NCBI GenBank assembly: GCA_016742075.1
Contig: JACVCL010000002.1
Span: 1-64,000, forward strand
Length of the DNA: 64,000 bases
Reading direction: 5' to 3'
DNA from: Phycisphaerales bacterium
Lineage (GTDB): Bacteria > Planctomycetota > Phycisphaerae > Phycisphaerales > UBA1924
In this document: positions 33,136-41,771 of the stretch, one piece after another
Position numbering within the stretch: the first letter of the stretch is position 1
How the letters are laid out: each line of letters begins with the position of its first letter
Program-made: the position numbers and the translations under genes
The notes under the pieces: generated by a model
What the model was told of the DNA's origin: nothing
The model's input: only the letters and a program-made list of their open reading frames with translations
Databases searched by the model: none

Positions 33136-34623
33136 TTATCGAGGCGTTGACCCGCCCGTCTCGAGGCGCACGCGAAGTTCCACCGTCCGTCCGCCGCGGC
33201 GGACGCGGACGGCGAGCTCTTCTCCCGGCTCGTGGTCGCCGAGGAGGCGGTACAGATCATCGAGAGTGGCGACCGGCCGCCCGCCGACCTCCTGCACCAC
33301 GTCGCCCCGGCGCAGGGGGCTGAGCGGGCGGCCCCCGGCGCCGACCGGCGGGACGCTCTGTTCGACCACCGGCCCGTCGCCGCTCCCCGGGCCGAGGGTG
33401 ACGCCAAGCCCGACCGCGTCGGGCCGCCCGACCTCGCTCACCTCCTCAAGATCGCGGAGCCACGCCCGGAACTCTCGCTCGACGTCGCGCGGCGGACGGC
33501 CGAACGCGGACTCGACGGCGCGGAGTCCGGACGGATCGGCGGCGAATCCTTCGGTGTAGGCCCGGTACCACGCCACGAGTTTGCCCCGCTCGGCGAGAAA
33601 GAGGAACACCGCTCTCGCGACCGCGTAGCCCGCCTGGGGTCGGTCGCTCACGAAGCGGCGGTCGTCCTGCCGGAAGAACTCGTCCCATCGGGGAAGCCTG
33701 CCGGACCGTTCGAGGCGTTTGGCGATGTTCGTCCGCCACGACGGCCGAAGGGTCAGGCCCGCGTCGCCATCCGCGTCGATGTCCTCGACCAGCGACGCCA
33801 CGCCCTCCTGGATCCACCGGGGGTGGGTCTGCCCCAGGCGCTCCATGTGCCGCCAGTGCAGCACGTGGACGAACTCGTGCCGCAGGCTCGGGCCGATGTC
33901 GCGCGAGATCAGCCGCCGGCGATCCTTGTCGTAGATGCCGCCGACATTCTCGAGCCGGATCAGACGGAGGAAGTCGCCGGGGGTCGGCAGCACCACGCTC
34001 ACCCACGGGGGCGGCCGATCGGCCGCCGCGGGCGGTTCGGCGAACATCGGCGACGCCCAGGACGCCGTCCGGCGGATCTCGGCCTTTGCGCGGTCGAAGG
34101 CCGCGGCGTCGAACGCTGACGCGAAATTGAGCCTGAGTGCCTCGTCGCGTTCCAAGCGGTAGCCTTCCCCCAACCCCTCGCGCATCGAGGACAGGTCGGC
34201 CTGGCCTCGGGCGTCGAGCAGCTCGCGCCATCCCTTCATGATGGCGGCGAACGTGGGATGGCCGCGGATGCCGGCCAGGTGATCGTCGCGCTCGAGGTGA
34301 TGGAAGTCGGCAAAGCCCGCGGATATGGCGTCCAGCAGCGTCTCGGCCGCCTCGTCGGACCGGCCGAGCATCGACCGGGCGCAGGCGATGTTGTAGATCA
34401 CCAGCGGGTCGCGCGGACGCAGTTCCCGCAGCATGGTGAGGGTGTCGAGCGCGCCGGCGTAGTCCTTGCGATCGAACTGCCGCACGAACCGCTGCTGGAG
34501 CGATCGCTCCTGGCCATCCTCCTTCGCGGGAGGAGGCGGGGCGGACGTCTGGGCCGAGAGCAACGGTTCGCCGCCCAAGAAGGCCGCGGCAATCAGGGCG
34601 CCGAGGGCGACAGCGCGGGGCAT
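33136..34623 (-). CDS. Exported HExxH metalloprotease-like protein with TPR and PDZ domains
   Basis: A 495-residue protein with a signal peptide (VALGALIAAAFLGGEPLLSA). TPR-like helices at about 50-110 (DYAGALDTLTMLRELRPRDP) follow. A central gluzincin domain has HEFVH (His249, Glu250, His253) and downstream WIQEGVAS, whose Glu273 fits the third zinc ligand of peptidase MA-type enzymes. A C-terminal PDZ domain (about 400-485) has RRGDVVQEVGGRPVATLDDL. Probably a periplasmic or surface peptidase using PDZ/TPR for substrate binding. It follows purN by 3 bp and is probably cotranscribed with purN and the STAS gene, an unusual mix. Substrate unknown. Confidence 0.8.
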   Translation of the reverse strand: MPRAVALGALIAAAFLGGEPLLSAQTSAPPPPAKEDGQERSLQQRFVRQFDRKDYAGALDTLTMLRELRPRDPLVIYNIACARSMLGRSDEAAETLLDAISAGFADFHHLERDDHLAGIRGHPTFAAIMKGWRELLDARGQADLSSMREGLGEGYRLERDEALRLNFASAFDAAAFDRAKAEIRRTASWASPMFAEPPAAADRPPPWVSVVLPTPGDFLRLIRLENVGGIYDKDRRRLISRDIGPSLRHEFVHVLHWRHMERLGQTHPRWIQEGVASLVEDIDADGDAGLTLRPSWRTNIAKRLERSGRLPRWDEFFRQDDRRFVSDRPQAGYAVARAVFLFLAERGKLVAWYRAYTEGFAADPSGLRAVESAFGRPPRDVEREFRAWLRDLEEVSEVGRPDAVGLGVTLGPGSGDGPVVEQSVPPVGAGGRPLSPLRRGDVVQEVGGRPVATLDDLYRLLGDHEPGEELAVRVRRGGRTVELRVRLETGGSTPR

Positions 34624-34626
34624 CGC

Positions 34627-35253
34627 TCAGGCTCCGTCCCAGATCAGCCGGCGGCCGAGCACGGTCCAAGGCCGGGTCATCAGCCGTGTCAGCGCGTCCG
34701 GGTAGAGCGCCTTCTCGATCTCGAAGACTCGTGCCGCCAGCGTGGCCGGGGTGTCGGTATCAAGGACCTCGCAGCACCGCTGGGCCACGATCGGACCGGT
34801 ATCGAAGCGGTCGTCGCACAGGTGGACGGTGCAGCCGCTCACGCGGCAGCCGGCCTCGATCACCGCGCGGTGCACACGGTCGCCGTACATTCCCGGCCCG
34901 CCGAACGCCGGCAGCAGCGCCGGGTGGATGTTCACGACCCGTCCCGCCAGCCCACCGGGGATCCGCACCAGCCTGAGGTAGCCCGCCAGGACGATCCACT
35001 CGGCCCCAAACTCGCCGGCGATCCGGCCCAACTCATCGCCACCGATGACACCCCCGATCACGCGAGTGGCCAGGCCCTGGCCGCGGGCCCACTGCTCGCC
35101 GGGGCACGGGCGCGACGCCACCACCCCGGCCACCCGGCCGGGCATCGTGCCGGCGGCCATCCGTTCGTGAAGGTTCATCAGCGTCCGGCCGCCGCCCGAG
35201 ATCATCACCAGCATCCCGGGCGCCTGCGGTCGGGCGGGCCCGGCCGGGCTCAC
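34627..35253 (-). CDS. purN: Phosphoribosylglycinamide formyltransferase
   Basis: A 208-residue purine biosynthesis enzyme transferring formyl from 10-formyl-THF to GAR. MISGGGRTLMNL is the phosphate loop (usually SGNGSN). VLAGYLRLV, the catalytic NIHPALLPAFGGPGMYG, and HLCDDRFDTGPIV (catalytic Asp) follow. The start is a GTG overlapping the stop of the STAS gene (GTGA, 35250-35253), extending 12 residues before MLVMISGGG. A later ATG at 35217 or so would also give a complete fold. The operon link to a STAS protein and a peptidase is odd, since purine genes usually cluster with each other. Confidence 0.92.
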   Translation of the reverse strand: MSPAGPARPQAPGMLVMISGGGRTLMNLHERMAAGTMPGRVAGVVASRPCPGEQWARGQGLATRVIGGVIGGDELGRIAGEFGAEWIVLAGYLRLVRIPGGLAGRVVNIHPALLPAFGGPGMYGDRVHRAVIEAGCRVSGCTVHLCDDRFDTGPIVAQRCCEVLDTDTPATLAARVFEIEKALYPDALTRLMTRPWTVLGRRLIWDGA

Positions 35254-35606
35254 CCGCCCACCGCCTTGACGGCGCTGGCCCGGTCTTTGGTGATCGTGAA
35301 GAACCGGTCGAGCTTGGTCAGTTTGAGCACCTCGAGAAGCTCGGGGCGAAGGCAGCAGATCGCCATGCGCCCCCCCTTTTCCTTGCACACCTTGTTGATC
35401 GACACGAGCATGCCGATGCCCATCGACGCGAGCATGGTGACGGACGAGAAGTCCACGACCAGCCGGTGGGCCGCGCCGGGGCCTGCGGCGGTCATCTCTT
35501 CCTGGATCACCTGGGCCTCGCGGGCGGCGACTTGGTGGCACATCACGCGGCCCACGGCCGCGCCGCCCTCACGCTCGATGGTCACGATCGACGTTTCCAC
35601 ATCCAC
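35250..35606 (-). CDS. STAS-domain anti-anti-sigma factor-like protein
   Basis: A 118-residue single STAS domain. The strand HRLVVDFSSVTMLASMGIGMLVSI corresponds to the phosphorylation loop of SpoIIAA/RsbV proteins, with Ser61 (usually DSSGLG) at the phosphoacceptor position. MAICCLRPELLEVLKLTKLDRFF is the C-terminal strand and helix. Proteins like this bind an anti-sigma kinase when dephosphorylated by a SpoIIE-type PP2C. Three such phosphatases are encoded in this window (16111, 20859, 59052), but no HATPase kinase or sigma factor is. It is the first gene of a three-gene unit with purN. The start may be GTG 35606 or GTG 35600. Confidence 0.87.
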   Translation of the reverse strand: MDVETSIVTIEREGGAAVGRVMCHQVAAREAQVIQEEMTAAGPGAAHRLVVDFSSVTMLASMGIGMLVSINKVCKEKGGRMAICCLRPELLEVLKLTKLDRFFTITKDRASAVKAVGG

Positions 35607-35642
35607 ACCTTACCCGTGCCACGGGTGCCGCGGCAAACGCGG

Positions 35643-35648
35643 TACGCT
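35643..35648 (+). promoter_or_regulatory. -10-like TACGCT, 7 nt before a start codon
   Basis: TACGCT then 7 nt then the ATG at 35656. No Shine-Dalgarno. Predicted leaderless promoter of the DinB-family gene. Confidence 0.45.
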
Positions 35649-35655
35649 CTCGGTC

Positions 35656-36225
35656 ATGACCGCCCCGACCGATCACCCCGCTCCCCCCCAGCCGGCCGCG
35701 TACCGGGCGATGGGCGAGGCCGAACTCGTCAGCCGCTACCGGCAGGGCTCGGCCATGATCGAGCGCCGGCTGCTGGATTGCACCGACGAGCAGCTCGACA
35801 CGTTTTTCCGCCCCGAGGCCCGGGTGGGCCAGTGGTCGTGCCGCGTGCTCGTGGGGCACCTTGCCGATGCCGAGCTTGTGCAGGCCCACCGGATGCGCCG
35901 GGCCGTGGCCGAAGACCACCCGGTTTTCGCCCTGTGGGACGAGAACGCGTTCATTGACGCCGGCCTGTACGGCGCGGCATCGGTGAAGGTGGTGCCGGCG
36001 GCGGCCCACGTGGCGTTCATCCACACGCTGCGGCTGTGGAACGGCGACTGGCTGGCCACGCTCTCCGGCGAGCAGTGGGTCCGCCGCGGCCTTCACCCCG
36101 AGGCCGGCGAGCAGACGGTCCGAGATCTGCTCGTGAAGACGGTCTGGCACTTCGATCACCACGTGTGGTTCCTGTCCCGAAAGCTCGAGCGCCTGCTCGG
36201 GCCGGCCGCCGAGCGTGCGAGCTAG
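35656..36225 (+). CDS. DinB-family four-helix protein
   Basis: A 189-residue DinB/YfiT-like protein. Helices RYRQGSAMIERRLLD, CRVLVGHLADAELVQAHR and VRDLLVKTVWHFDHHVWFL carry the His positions (GHLAD, HFDHH) that bind a divalent metal in this family. Members include thiol-dependent detoxification transferases and DNA-damage-inducible proteins. The exact activity cannot be told. It lies 9 bp ahead of the GspE/PilB ATPase, whose own -10-like box overlaps the stop codon here. A functional link is unlikely. Confidence 0.82.
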   Translation: MTAPTDHPAPPQPAAYRAMGEAELVSRYRQGSAMIERRLLDCTDEQLDTFFRPEARVGQWSCRVLVGHLADAELVQAHRMRRAVAEDHPVFALWDENAFIDAGLYGAASVKVVPAAAHVAFIHTLRLWNGDWLATLSGEQWVRRGLHPEAGEQTVRDLLVKTVWHFDHHVWFLSRKLERLLGPAAERAS

Positions 36226-36228
36226 AGT
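36223..36228 (+). promoter_or_regulatory. -10-like TAGAGT, 6 nt before a start codon
   Basis: TAGAGT begins with the TAG stop of the DinB gene and ends 6 nt before the ATG at 36235. Predicted leaderless promoter. Confidence 0.35.
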
Positions 36229-36234
36229 CTGCGC

Positions 36235-37914
36235 ATGGCTATCGGCACGATCCTGCTGGACCGCGGCCTGATCGACCGAGCGCAGCTGGAGGCGGCCCTC
36301 GCTGAGCAGAAGGTCAGCGGGGAACGCGTCGACCAGGTGCTGCTGCGGATGGGGCTGATCCGCGCCGGGGACGCGCTGCGCGCGGTAGGCGAGCAGTTCG
36401 ACATGCCGATCGTCGATCTGGCCACGATCGACGTCGATCCCGGCGTGCTTTCGGCGATCCCGCCGCAGGTGGTCTTCCGTCAGCAGTGCGTGCCGATCGA
36501 GCGTCGCGGCAGCGGGCCGGCATCGGTGCTGCGCGTGGCCACGAGCAACCCGTTCGAGCTCACGGTGTTCGACGAGCTGCGCCTGCTCACGGGGTGCGCC
36601 GTCGAGCTGGCCCTCGCCGACGACGACGACCTGCGGGCGTTCATCCGCAAGCACTACGGCGTCGGCGGCGACACGCTCGACACCCTCAGCCGCGGCCTGC
36701 CGGGGACCGCCGAGCCCGCCGCCGATGACGCCGACGACGAGCAGAAGGCCAGCGAGGCCTCGGTGATCCGGCTGGTCAACGAGCTGCTCTACGAGGCCGT
36801 CGCCGCCCGGGCCACCGACGTCCACATCGAACCCTACGAGAACCGGCTGATCGTCCGGTACCGCATCGACGGCGTGCTGCAGAAGGCGAGTCTCCCCCCC
36901 ACCATCCACCAGTTCGCCGCGGCCATCATCAGCCGAATCAAGATCATGGCCAACCTCAACATCGCCGAAAAGCGCAAGCCGCAGGACGGCCGCATCACCC
37001 TGCGTCACAAGGGAGACGTGTTCGACCTCCGCGTCTCGGTGATCCCGATGCTCTTCGGCGAGGGTGTCGTGCTACGGATTCTGAACAAGACCGCGGTGCT
37101 CATGGGCCTCGACCAGCTCGGCATGCCGCCGGGCGTGCTGCGGATCTGGGACGGGCTGATCTCCAAGCCCCACGGCATCCTGCTCGTCACCGGGCCCACG
37201 GGGTCGGGCAAGTCCACGACGCTGTACGCCTCCCTGAACCGGATCGTCTCCGAGGAGGTCAAGGCCATCACCGTGGAGGACCCGGTCGAGTACCACGTGG
37301 CCGGTGTGAACCAGATCCAGGTGAACCACAAGGTCGGCCTCGATTTCGCGGCGGGCCTGCGGGCGATCCTCAGGCACGACCCCGATGTGATCATGATCGG
37401 AGAGATCCGCGACCGCGAGACGGCCGAGGCGGCGGTCCAGGCCTCGCTCACCGGCCACCTGGTCTTCAGCACGCTCCATACCAACGACGCCTGCGGGGCG
37501 ATGCCGCGCCTCCTCGACATGGGGGTCGAGCCGTACCTGGTCGCCTCGTCGATCGAGGGTGTGATGGCCCAGCGGCTGGTGCGGCGGATCTGCCCCGACT
37601 GCCGACAGCCGCACACGCCCGAGCCACGGGAGATCCCCGACGACTTCCCCGTCGGCCCCGATGCGACGTTTCTCAAGGGCGCCGGCTGCAAGACGTGTTC
37701 CGGCACCGGCTACCGGGGCCGGATCGGCATTTACGAGCTTCTGGCCGTTTCCGACCACACCCGGGATCTCGTGATGAAACGGGCCAACGCGGGCCAGATG
37801 GCCTCCCAGGGCCTGGCCCGCGGCGAGCTCACCCTGCTCAAGCACGACGGGTACGCCAAGGCGGCCGCCGGGCAGACCACGATCGCCGAGGTGCTCCGCG
37901 TCGCCAAGACTTGA
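36235..37914 (+). CDS. GspE/PilB-family type II secretion or type IV pilus assembly ATPase
   Basis: A 559-residue hexameric motor. The N-terminal MshEN/GspE_N domain (about 1-150) starts IGTILLDRGLIDRAQLEAAL. Then comes the ATPase domain with GPTGSGKSTT (Walker A, about residue 320), the Asp box HIEPYENRLIVRYRIDGVL, Walker B GEIRDRETAEAA and the His box FSTLHTNDA. A zinc knuckle (RRICPDC, then CKTCSGTGYRGR) is characteristic of PilB/GspE and absent from PilT. It therefore drives polymerisation of a pseudopilus or pilus. No other secretion gene is adjacent, apart from an exported protein of unknown function 61 bp downstream. Confidence 0.93.
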   Translation: MAIGTILLDRGLIDRAQLEAALAEQKVSGERVDQVLLRMGLIRAGDALRAVGEQFDMPIVDLATIDVDPGVLSAIPPQVVFRQQCVPIERRGSGPASVLRVATSNPFELTVFDELRLLTGCAVELALADDDDLRAFIRKHYGVGGDTLDTLSRGLPGTAEPAADDADDEQKASEASVIRLVNELLYEAVAARATDVHIEPYENRLIVRYRIDGVLQKASLPPTIHQFAAAIISRIKIMANLNIAEKRKPQDGRITLRHKGDVFDLRVSVIPMLFGEGVVLRILNKTAVLMGLDQLGMPPGVLRIWDGLISKPHGILLVTGPTGSGKSTTLYASLNRIVSEEVKAITVEDPVEYHVAGVNQIQVNHKVGLDFAAGLRAILRHDPDVIMIGEIRDRETAEAAVQASLTGHLVFSTLHTNDACGAMPRLLDMGVEPYLVASSIEGVMAQRLVRRICPDCRQPHTPEPREIPDDFPVGPDATFLKGAGCKTCSGTGYRGRIGIYELLAVSDHTRDLVMKRANAGQMASQGLARGELTLLKHDGYAKAAAGQTTIAEVLRVAKT

Positions 37915-37975
37915 CCCCGCCGCCGCTACCCTTCCGGAATTCCCGCATCCCAGCCGACCCCCGAGGAGACCCACC

Positions 37976-40039
37976 ATGCCGGCCTCCGCCTCGCGACTCG
38001 CCCTTGCGGCCGCCCTCTTCGCCGCTTCGCTCACGCTGGTGCTGTTCCCGGCGCGAGCGCAGAACGCCGCCGAGCCGGCCCCCGCGCCGAAGACGCCCCG
38101 AACCATCTTCGCGCTCGAGCACGCCGCCGCGTCGGACCTGCTCCCGGATCCTCGGGATGCGGCCCTCCGCGCCGCCTGGCAGATGCTGCCGGCGCGGCTG
38201 CGCGAGGTGAAGCACGCCGCCGAACTGCAGCGGGGCGGGCAACCCCGGCAGGTGATCCCCGATGAGTTCATCGATCTCCTCACCGCCGGGATCGACCGGC
38301 CGGTGCGGTTCGCCGTCGTGTACCTCGGGACCGATCCCAAGACCCGGCTGCCGAGCGTCGGCGTCAAGGCCAGCTACCGCGCTACAGGCGGCGATCCCGA
38401 GGCCGATGCCCGCCGGCTGCACGCCGCGGTCGAGAAGGTCCGAATGGCCGCGCCGAGAGCCGCCGACCCCAAGCCGAACGCGGCCGACCCCAACCTGCTC
38501 GACATCGAAGCCGGCTCGGGCGTTGTCACCTACGGGCCGGTGAAGAAGTCCGACGGCTGGCGTTACGAAGTGACGTTCGGCGCCCTTCCGCCGGATGATG
38601 CGCTCTTCGCCGCGTTGCCCCCCGGGCCGGACGGGGCGACACCGGTGCTCCGGGCTGCCTTCGACCTCTCGGCGCTCTCGCCGATCAGCGAGACCCTCGG
38701 CGGCCTGGTGCTGATGGCCGTGCCGAACTCCGGGCGGATCATGACCGAGCTGCGCGACCGAGGCATCGTCGGCGACGAAGCAGTGGCCTTCGAATTTTCA
38801 TTGGGCTATCGCGGCGACGAGGGTCTGGCCCGGTTTGCCGTCAAGCGGGCGGCGAAGTTCGCCGAGGCCGCCGGGCTGGCCACGGTGCCCATTTCCGAGC
38901 CGCTCGACATCGCCGCGGTGCCCGCCGACGCCACCTTCGCGTACGTAGGGCGGGCCGACATCCCCGGTGAGTGGAAGCGCTTCCGGACTCAGATCCGAAA
39001 CACCAGCCCCGAAGGCCTGAAGAGTCTCGTGGACGCACTCCGCCGAATCCGCGAGCAGGTCGGGGTTGATCTCGAGAAGGACGTCATCGACTCGCTGGGC
39101 ACCACGGCGGTAATCTACATCGCCGATCGCACCGGCGGGAACAGCCTGCTGTCGGCCGTGGCCATGGTCGCCGTGGCCGACTACGAACGGCTCGCCAACG
39201 CGATCGGCTCGGCCGCGAAGTGGGCCAACGCCGAGGCCGCGAAGGTGCGCATCGGGGATAACGGTGCCCGCTTCGGGGCGGTGCGGCTGCACACGCTTGA
39301 TTCCGACGGCGTCCGGTTCGTGCAGCTGCGGTTCCCGGGGCTGCCGATCCCGGCCGAGCCGACGCTGGCGCTCATTCCCGCCCGCGGGACAGGCGCCGGC
39401 GGCGGCGAGTCCCGCAGCTGGCTGCTCGTGGGGGCAACCCCACAGGCCGCCGCCTCGGCCGTGCGGTTCATCGCCGGGACCGAGCCGGGCGACCTGTTGT
39501 CGTCCCCCGCGTATCGAACCGGCATCGTCGGCCCCCAGACCCCCAAGCGTCTGATCTCTCTGACGTGCATCGACACCCCGAGGACGATCACCGACGGATT
39601 CCCCCTGCTCTCGATGCTCGGCTCGTCGCTCGCCAACGGCGTGCGTTCACCCGTGGAGGCGGCCGGCAACGGGCGCGACCCCGGCGTGATCGTTCCCCCG
39701 CTCAACGACCTTCGCAAGGACGCCAAGCGCTGGGTAGCGCTGCGGCACTGGGACGGCGAGGATCTGGTCACTTCCATCCGTGCCGACCGCTCGGCGCTGG
39801 TCAACATCGCGGGGGTGCTGGGCGTCGGCGACGCCGGTCCGCTCGTCACAGGCATGGTGATCGGTTCCGGCCTCGGAGCGGCCGGGGCCGAACAGGTCCA
39901 GCAGCAGCGGGCGGGGCGTCCCGAGCGACGCCGCACCGGCGGCGGCCCTGCGCCCGGGTCGCCCGACGAGACCGAGCCCGCGCCCACCGGCCCGACGGGC
40001 CCCTCGGGGCCGCCCGAGCGGCGCAAGGTTCCGTATTGA
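37976..40039 (+). CDS. Large exported protein of unknown function
   Basis: A 687-residue protein with a signal peptide (SRLALAAALFAASLTLVLFPARAQ) and GAGGAG 8 nt before the ATG. The body alternates short beta strands and Ala-rich helices. Landmarks are SPISETLGGLVLMAVPNSG, IPGEWKRFRTQIRNTSPEGL and VDLEKDVIDSLGTTAVIYIADRTGGNSLLS. The last resembles segments of the large periplasmic DUF3352-type proteins, but I am not certain of that family. The last 80 residues become Gly/Pro/Arg-rich and probably disordered. It lies 61 bp after the GspE/PilB ATPase and 38 bp before a heptosyltransferase gene. An envelope role is likely but unproven. Confidence 0.75.
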   Translation: MPASASRLALAAALFAASLTLVLFPARAQNAAEPAPAPKTPRTIFALEHAAASDLLPDPRDAALRAAWQMLPARLREVKHAAELQRGGQPRQVIPDEFIDLLTAGIDRPVRFAVVYLGTDPKTRLPSVGVKASYRATGGDPEADARRLHAAVEKVRMAAPRAADPKPNAADPNLLDIEAGSGVVTYGPVKKSDGWRYEVTFGALPPDDALFAALPPGPDGATPVLRAAFDLSALSPISETLGGLVLMAVPNSGRIMTELRDRGIVGDEAVAFEFSLGYRGDEGLARFAVKRAAKFAEAAGLATVPISEPLDIAAVPADATFAYVGRADIPGEWKRFRTQIRNTSPEGLKSLVDALRRIREQVGVDLEKDVIDSLGTTAVIYIADRTGGNSLLSAVAMVAVADYERLANAIGSAAKWANAEAAKVRIGDNGARFGAVRLHTLDSDGVRFVQLRFPGLPIPAEPTLALIPARGTGAGGGESRSWLLVGATPQAAASAVRFIAGTEPGDLLSSPAYRTGIVGPQTPKRLISLTCIDTPRTITDGFPLLSMLGSSLANGVRSPVEAAGNGRDPGVIVPPLNDLRKDAKRWVALRHWDGEDLVTSIRADRSALVNIAGVLGVGDAGPLVTGMVIGSGLGAAGAEQVQQQRAGRPERRRTGGGPAPGSPDETEPAPTGPTGPSGPPERRKVPY

Positions 40040-40065
40040 TCGAGGGCCGCCGGCCGTCGGGCCGG

Positions 40066-40071
40066 TACAGT
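40066..40071 (+). promoter_or_regulatory. -10-like TACAGT, 6 nt before a GTG start
   Basis: TACAGT, GGCCCC, then the GTG at 40078. Predicted leaderless promoter for the GT9-maf-lpxK genes. Confidence 0.45.
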
Positions 40072-40077
40072 GGCCCC

Positions 40078-41187
40078 GTGCTTCACGCCGATCGCATCCT
40101 CATCATCCGCCCGAGCGCGCTGGGAGATGTCTGCCGGACGGTGCCTGTGCTGGTGAGCCTCCGCCGCGCCTGGCCGGCGGCGCGGATCGACTGGCTGGTG
40201 AACGACTCGTTCGCCCCCGCCGTGGCGGCCCACCCCGACCTGCTGGCCCATGGCGGCCGCGCTCTGCCCTTCCCTCGGACCGGCGTGGCCGTGGGAAAGC
40301 TGCTCCGCGCCACCCGCGAGGGCACCGAAGCCCGCCGCAGGCTCCGCGCCTTTCGCCAAGAGCTTCGGGACGGACGCTACGACCTCGTCGTCGACTGCCA
40401 GGGCCTCGCCCGCTCCGGGGTCTTCGCGTGGTGGACGGGCGCACCGATGCGCGTGGGCTACTCGGCGCGGGGCGGCGCCCGCGAACTGGCGTGGCTCGGC
40501 GTGAACCGGCGGGTCGACGTTCCCGCCGAGATGCACACGGTGGACCGCATGCTGGCGCTGGTCGAAGGTCTGGGGATCAACCCCGTTCGCCCGCCGGATC
40601 TGCGCCTGCACACCGCCCCGGCCGACCGCGAGGCGGTCCAGGCCGGACGGCTCGATCCACGCCTGGCCGGCGGCGCCCGGTTCGCGGTGATCGCGCCGGG
40701 GGCCAAGTGGGCGGGCAAGCGTTGGCCCGCCGACCGTTTCGCCGCGCTCATCCGGGCAATGCTCGCCGAGAGTGGCACGCTCGACGCCGTCGCGGTGGTC
40801 GGGACCAAGGACGAGCGAGGGCAGTGCCAGCCGGTTCTCGACCTGGCCCGGCGCGACCGCCGCGTCGTCGATCTGATGGGCCGCACCTCGGTCGGCGTGC
40901 TTATGGCAGCCATCGAGCGTGCCCGGCTGGTCGTCGCCAACGACTCGGCGGCGGTGCACATGGCCGTCGGCTTCGGCCGTCCGCTGGTGGCGCTCTACGG
41001 CCCCACGAGGATCGACCTCGTCGGACCGTACGGGCGGTCGGCGGATGTGCTGCAGCCCCGCGGCGTCGCCACCGGCCGTGCCCTCCACAAGGACCAGCAG
41101 GCCGGCGCCGCCGCCATGCTCCGCATCGAAGTCGCGACGGTGATCGAGGCGGCGGCGGCTCGCCTATCTTCGGAACGCTCGCCGTGA
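40078..41187 (+). CDS. Glycosyltransferase family 9 (heptosyltransferase-like)
   Basis: A 369-residue GT-B enzyme. The N-terminus RILIIRPSALGDVCRTVPVL and ARIDWLVND are typical of ADP-heptose:LPS heptosyltransferases (WaaC/WaaF/WaaQ). The second half has FAVIAPGAKWAGKRWPADRF, VVDLMGRTSVGVLMAAIERA, ANDSAAVHMAVGFGRPLVALYGPT, the nucleotide-sugar binding core. It is followed by coupled maf and lpxK and then hldE, which makes ADP-heptose, so a role in the LPS inner core is well supported by context. The GTG start lies 6 nt after a -10-like box. Confidence 0.9.
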   Translation: MLHADRILIIRPSALGDVCRTVPVLVSLRRAWPAARIDWLVNDSFAPAVAAHPDLLAHGGRALPFPRTGVAVGKLLRATREGTEARRRLRAFRQELRDGRYDLVVDCQGLARSGVFAWWTGAPMRVGYSARGGARELAWLGVNRRVDVPAEMHTVDRMLALVEGLGINPVRPPDLRLHTAPADREAVQAGRLDPRLAGGARFAVIAPGAKWAGKRWPADRFAALIRAMLAESGTLDAVAVVGTKDERGQCQPVLDLARRDRRVVDLMGRTSVGVLMAAIERARLVVANDSAAVHMAVGFGRPLVALYGPTRIDLVGPYGRSADVLQPRGVATGRALHKDQQAGAAAMLRIEVATVIEAAAARLSSERSP

Positions 41188-41771
41188 CCCGGCCGCGGCT
41201 GATCCTGGCCAGCACTTCGCCCCGTCGCCGGCAACTCCTCGACGAGCACGGCGTGCCCCACTCGGCCGTACCACCGGGGATCGACGACGCCGACCTCGCC
41301 CGGCCGCAGGCCGCGCCCCCGCACCAGTGGGTGGCGGGGCTGGCGTACCTCAAGGCGCGGGCCGTCCTCGACCGGACCGGCCGGGACGACCGGGGCGTGG
41401 TCCTGGCCGCCGACACCACGATCGTCAAGCACGGCCAGACGCTCGGGACACCGCGCGACCGCGAAGAAGCCCGGCGCATCCTGTCGTCGCTCGAAGAGGG
41501 CGAGCACGAGGTCGTCACCGGCGTGGCGCTCCTGGCCCACGGGCAGCGGACGCTGCTCGTCGATCGCGCGCAGGTCCGCGTCGGCGCCGTCGGCCCATCG
41601 GGGCTCGCCGCGTACCTTGACTCGGGCGACTGGCGGGGCAAGGCCGGCGGCTACAACCTGAGGGAGCGCCTCGCCGCGGGCTGGCCGATCTCGTTCGAAG
41701 GTGATCCCACGTCGATCATGGGCCTGCCGATGCGGCTGCTCCTGCCGTGGCTCCGGAGGCTGGGTCTATGA
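41184..41771 (+). CDS. maf: Maf-family nucleotide pyrophosphatase
   Basis: A 195-residue enzyme hydrolysing non-canonical or modified nucleoside triphosphates. LILASTSPRRRQLLDEHG is the family N-terminus, VVLAADTTIVKHG carries the catalytic Asp, and RGKAGGYNLRERLAAGW corresponds to the GKAGAYxIQ motif (here GGYNL). It overlaps both neighbours by 4 bp (GTGA with the glycosyltransferase, ATGA with lpxK), so it is translated as part of the envelope operon. In E. coli, Maf proteins act on dTTP/UTP/m7GTP. Preference here is unknown. Confidence 0.9.
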   Translation: MTRPRLILASTSPRRRQLLDEHGVPHSAVPPGIDDADLARPQAAPPHQWVAGLAYLKARAVLDRTGRDDRGVVLAADTTIVKHGQTLGTPRDREEARRILSSLEEGEHEVVTGVALLAHGQRTLLVDRAQVRVGAVGPSGLAAYLDSGDWRGKAGGYNLRERLAAGWPISFEGDPTSIMGLPMRLLLPWLRRLGL

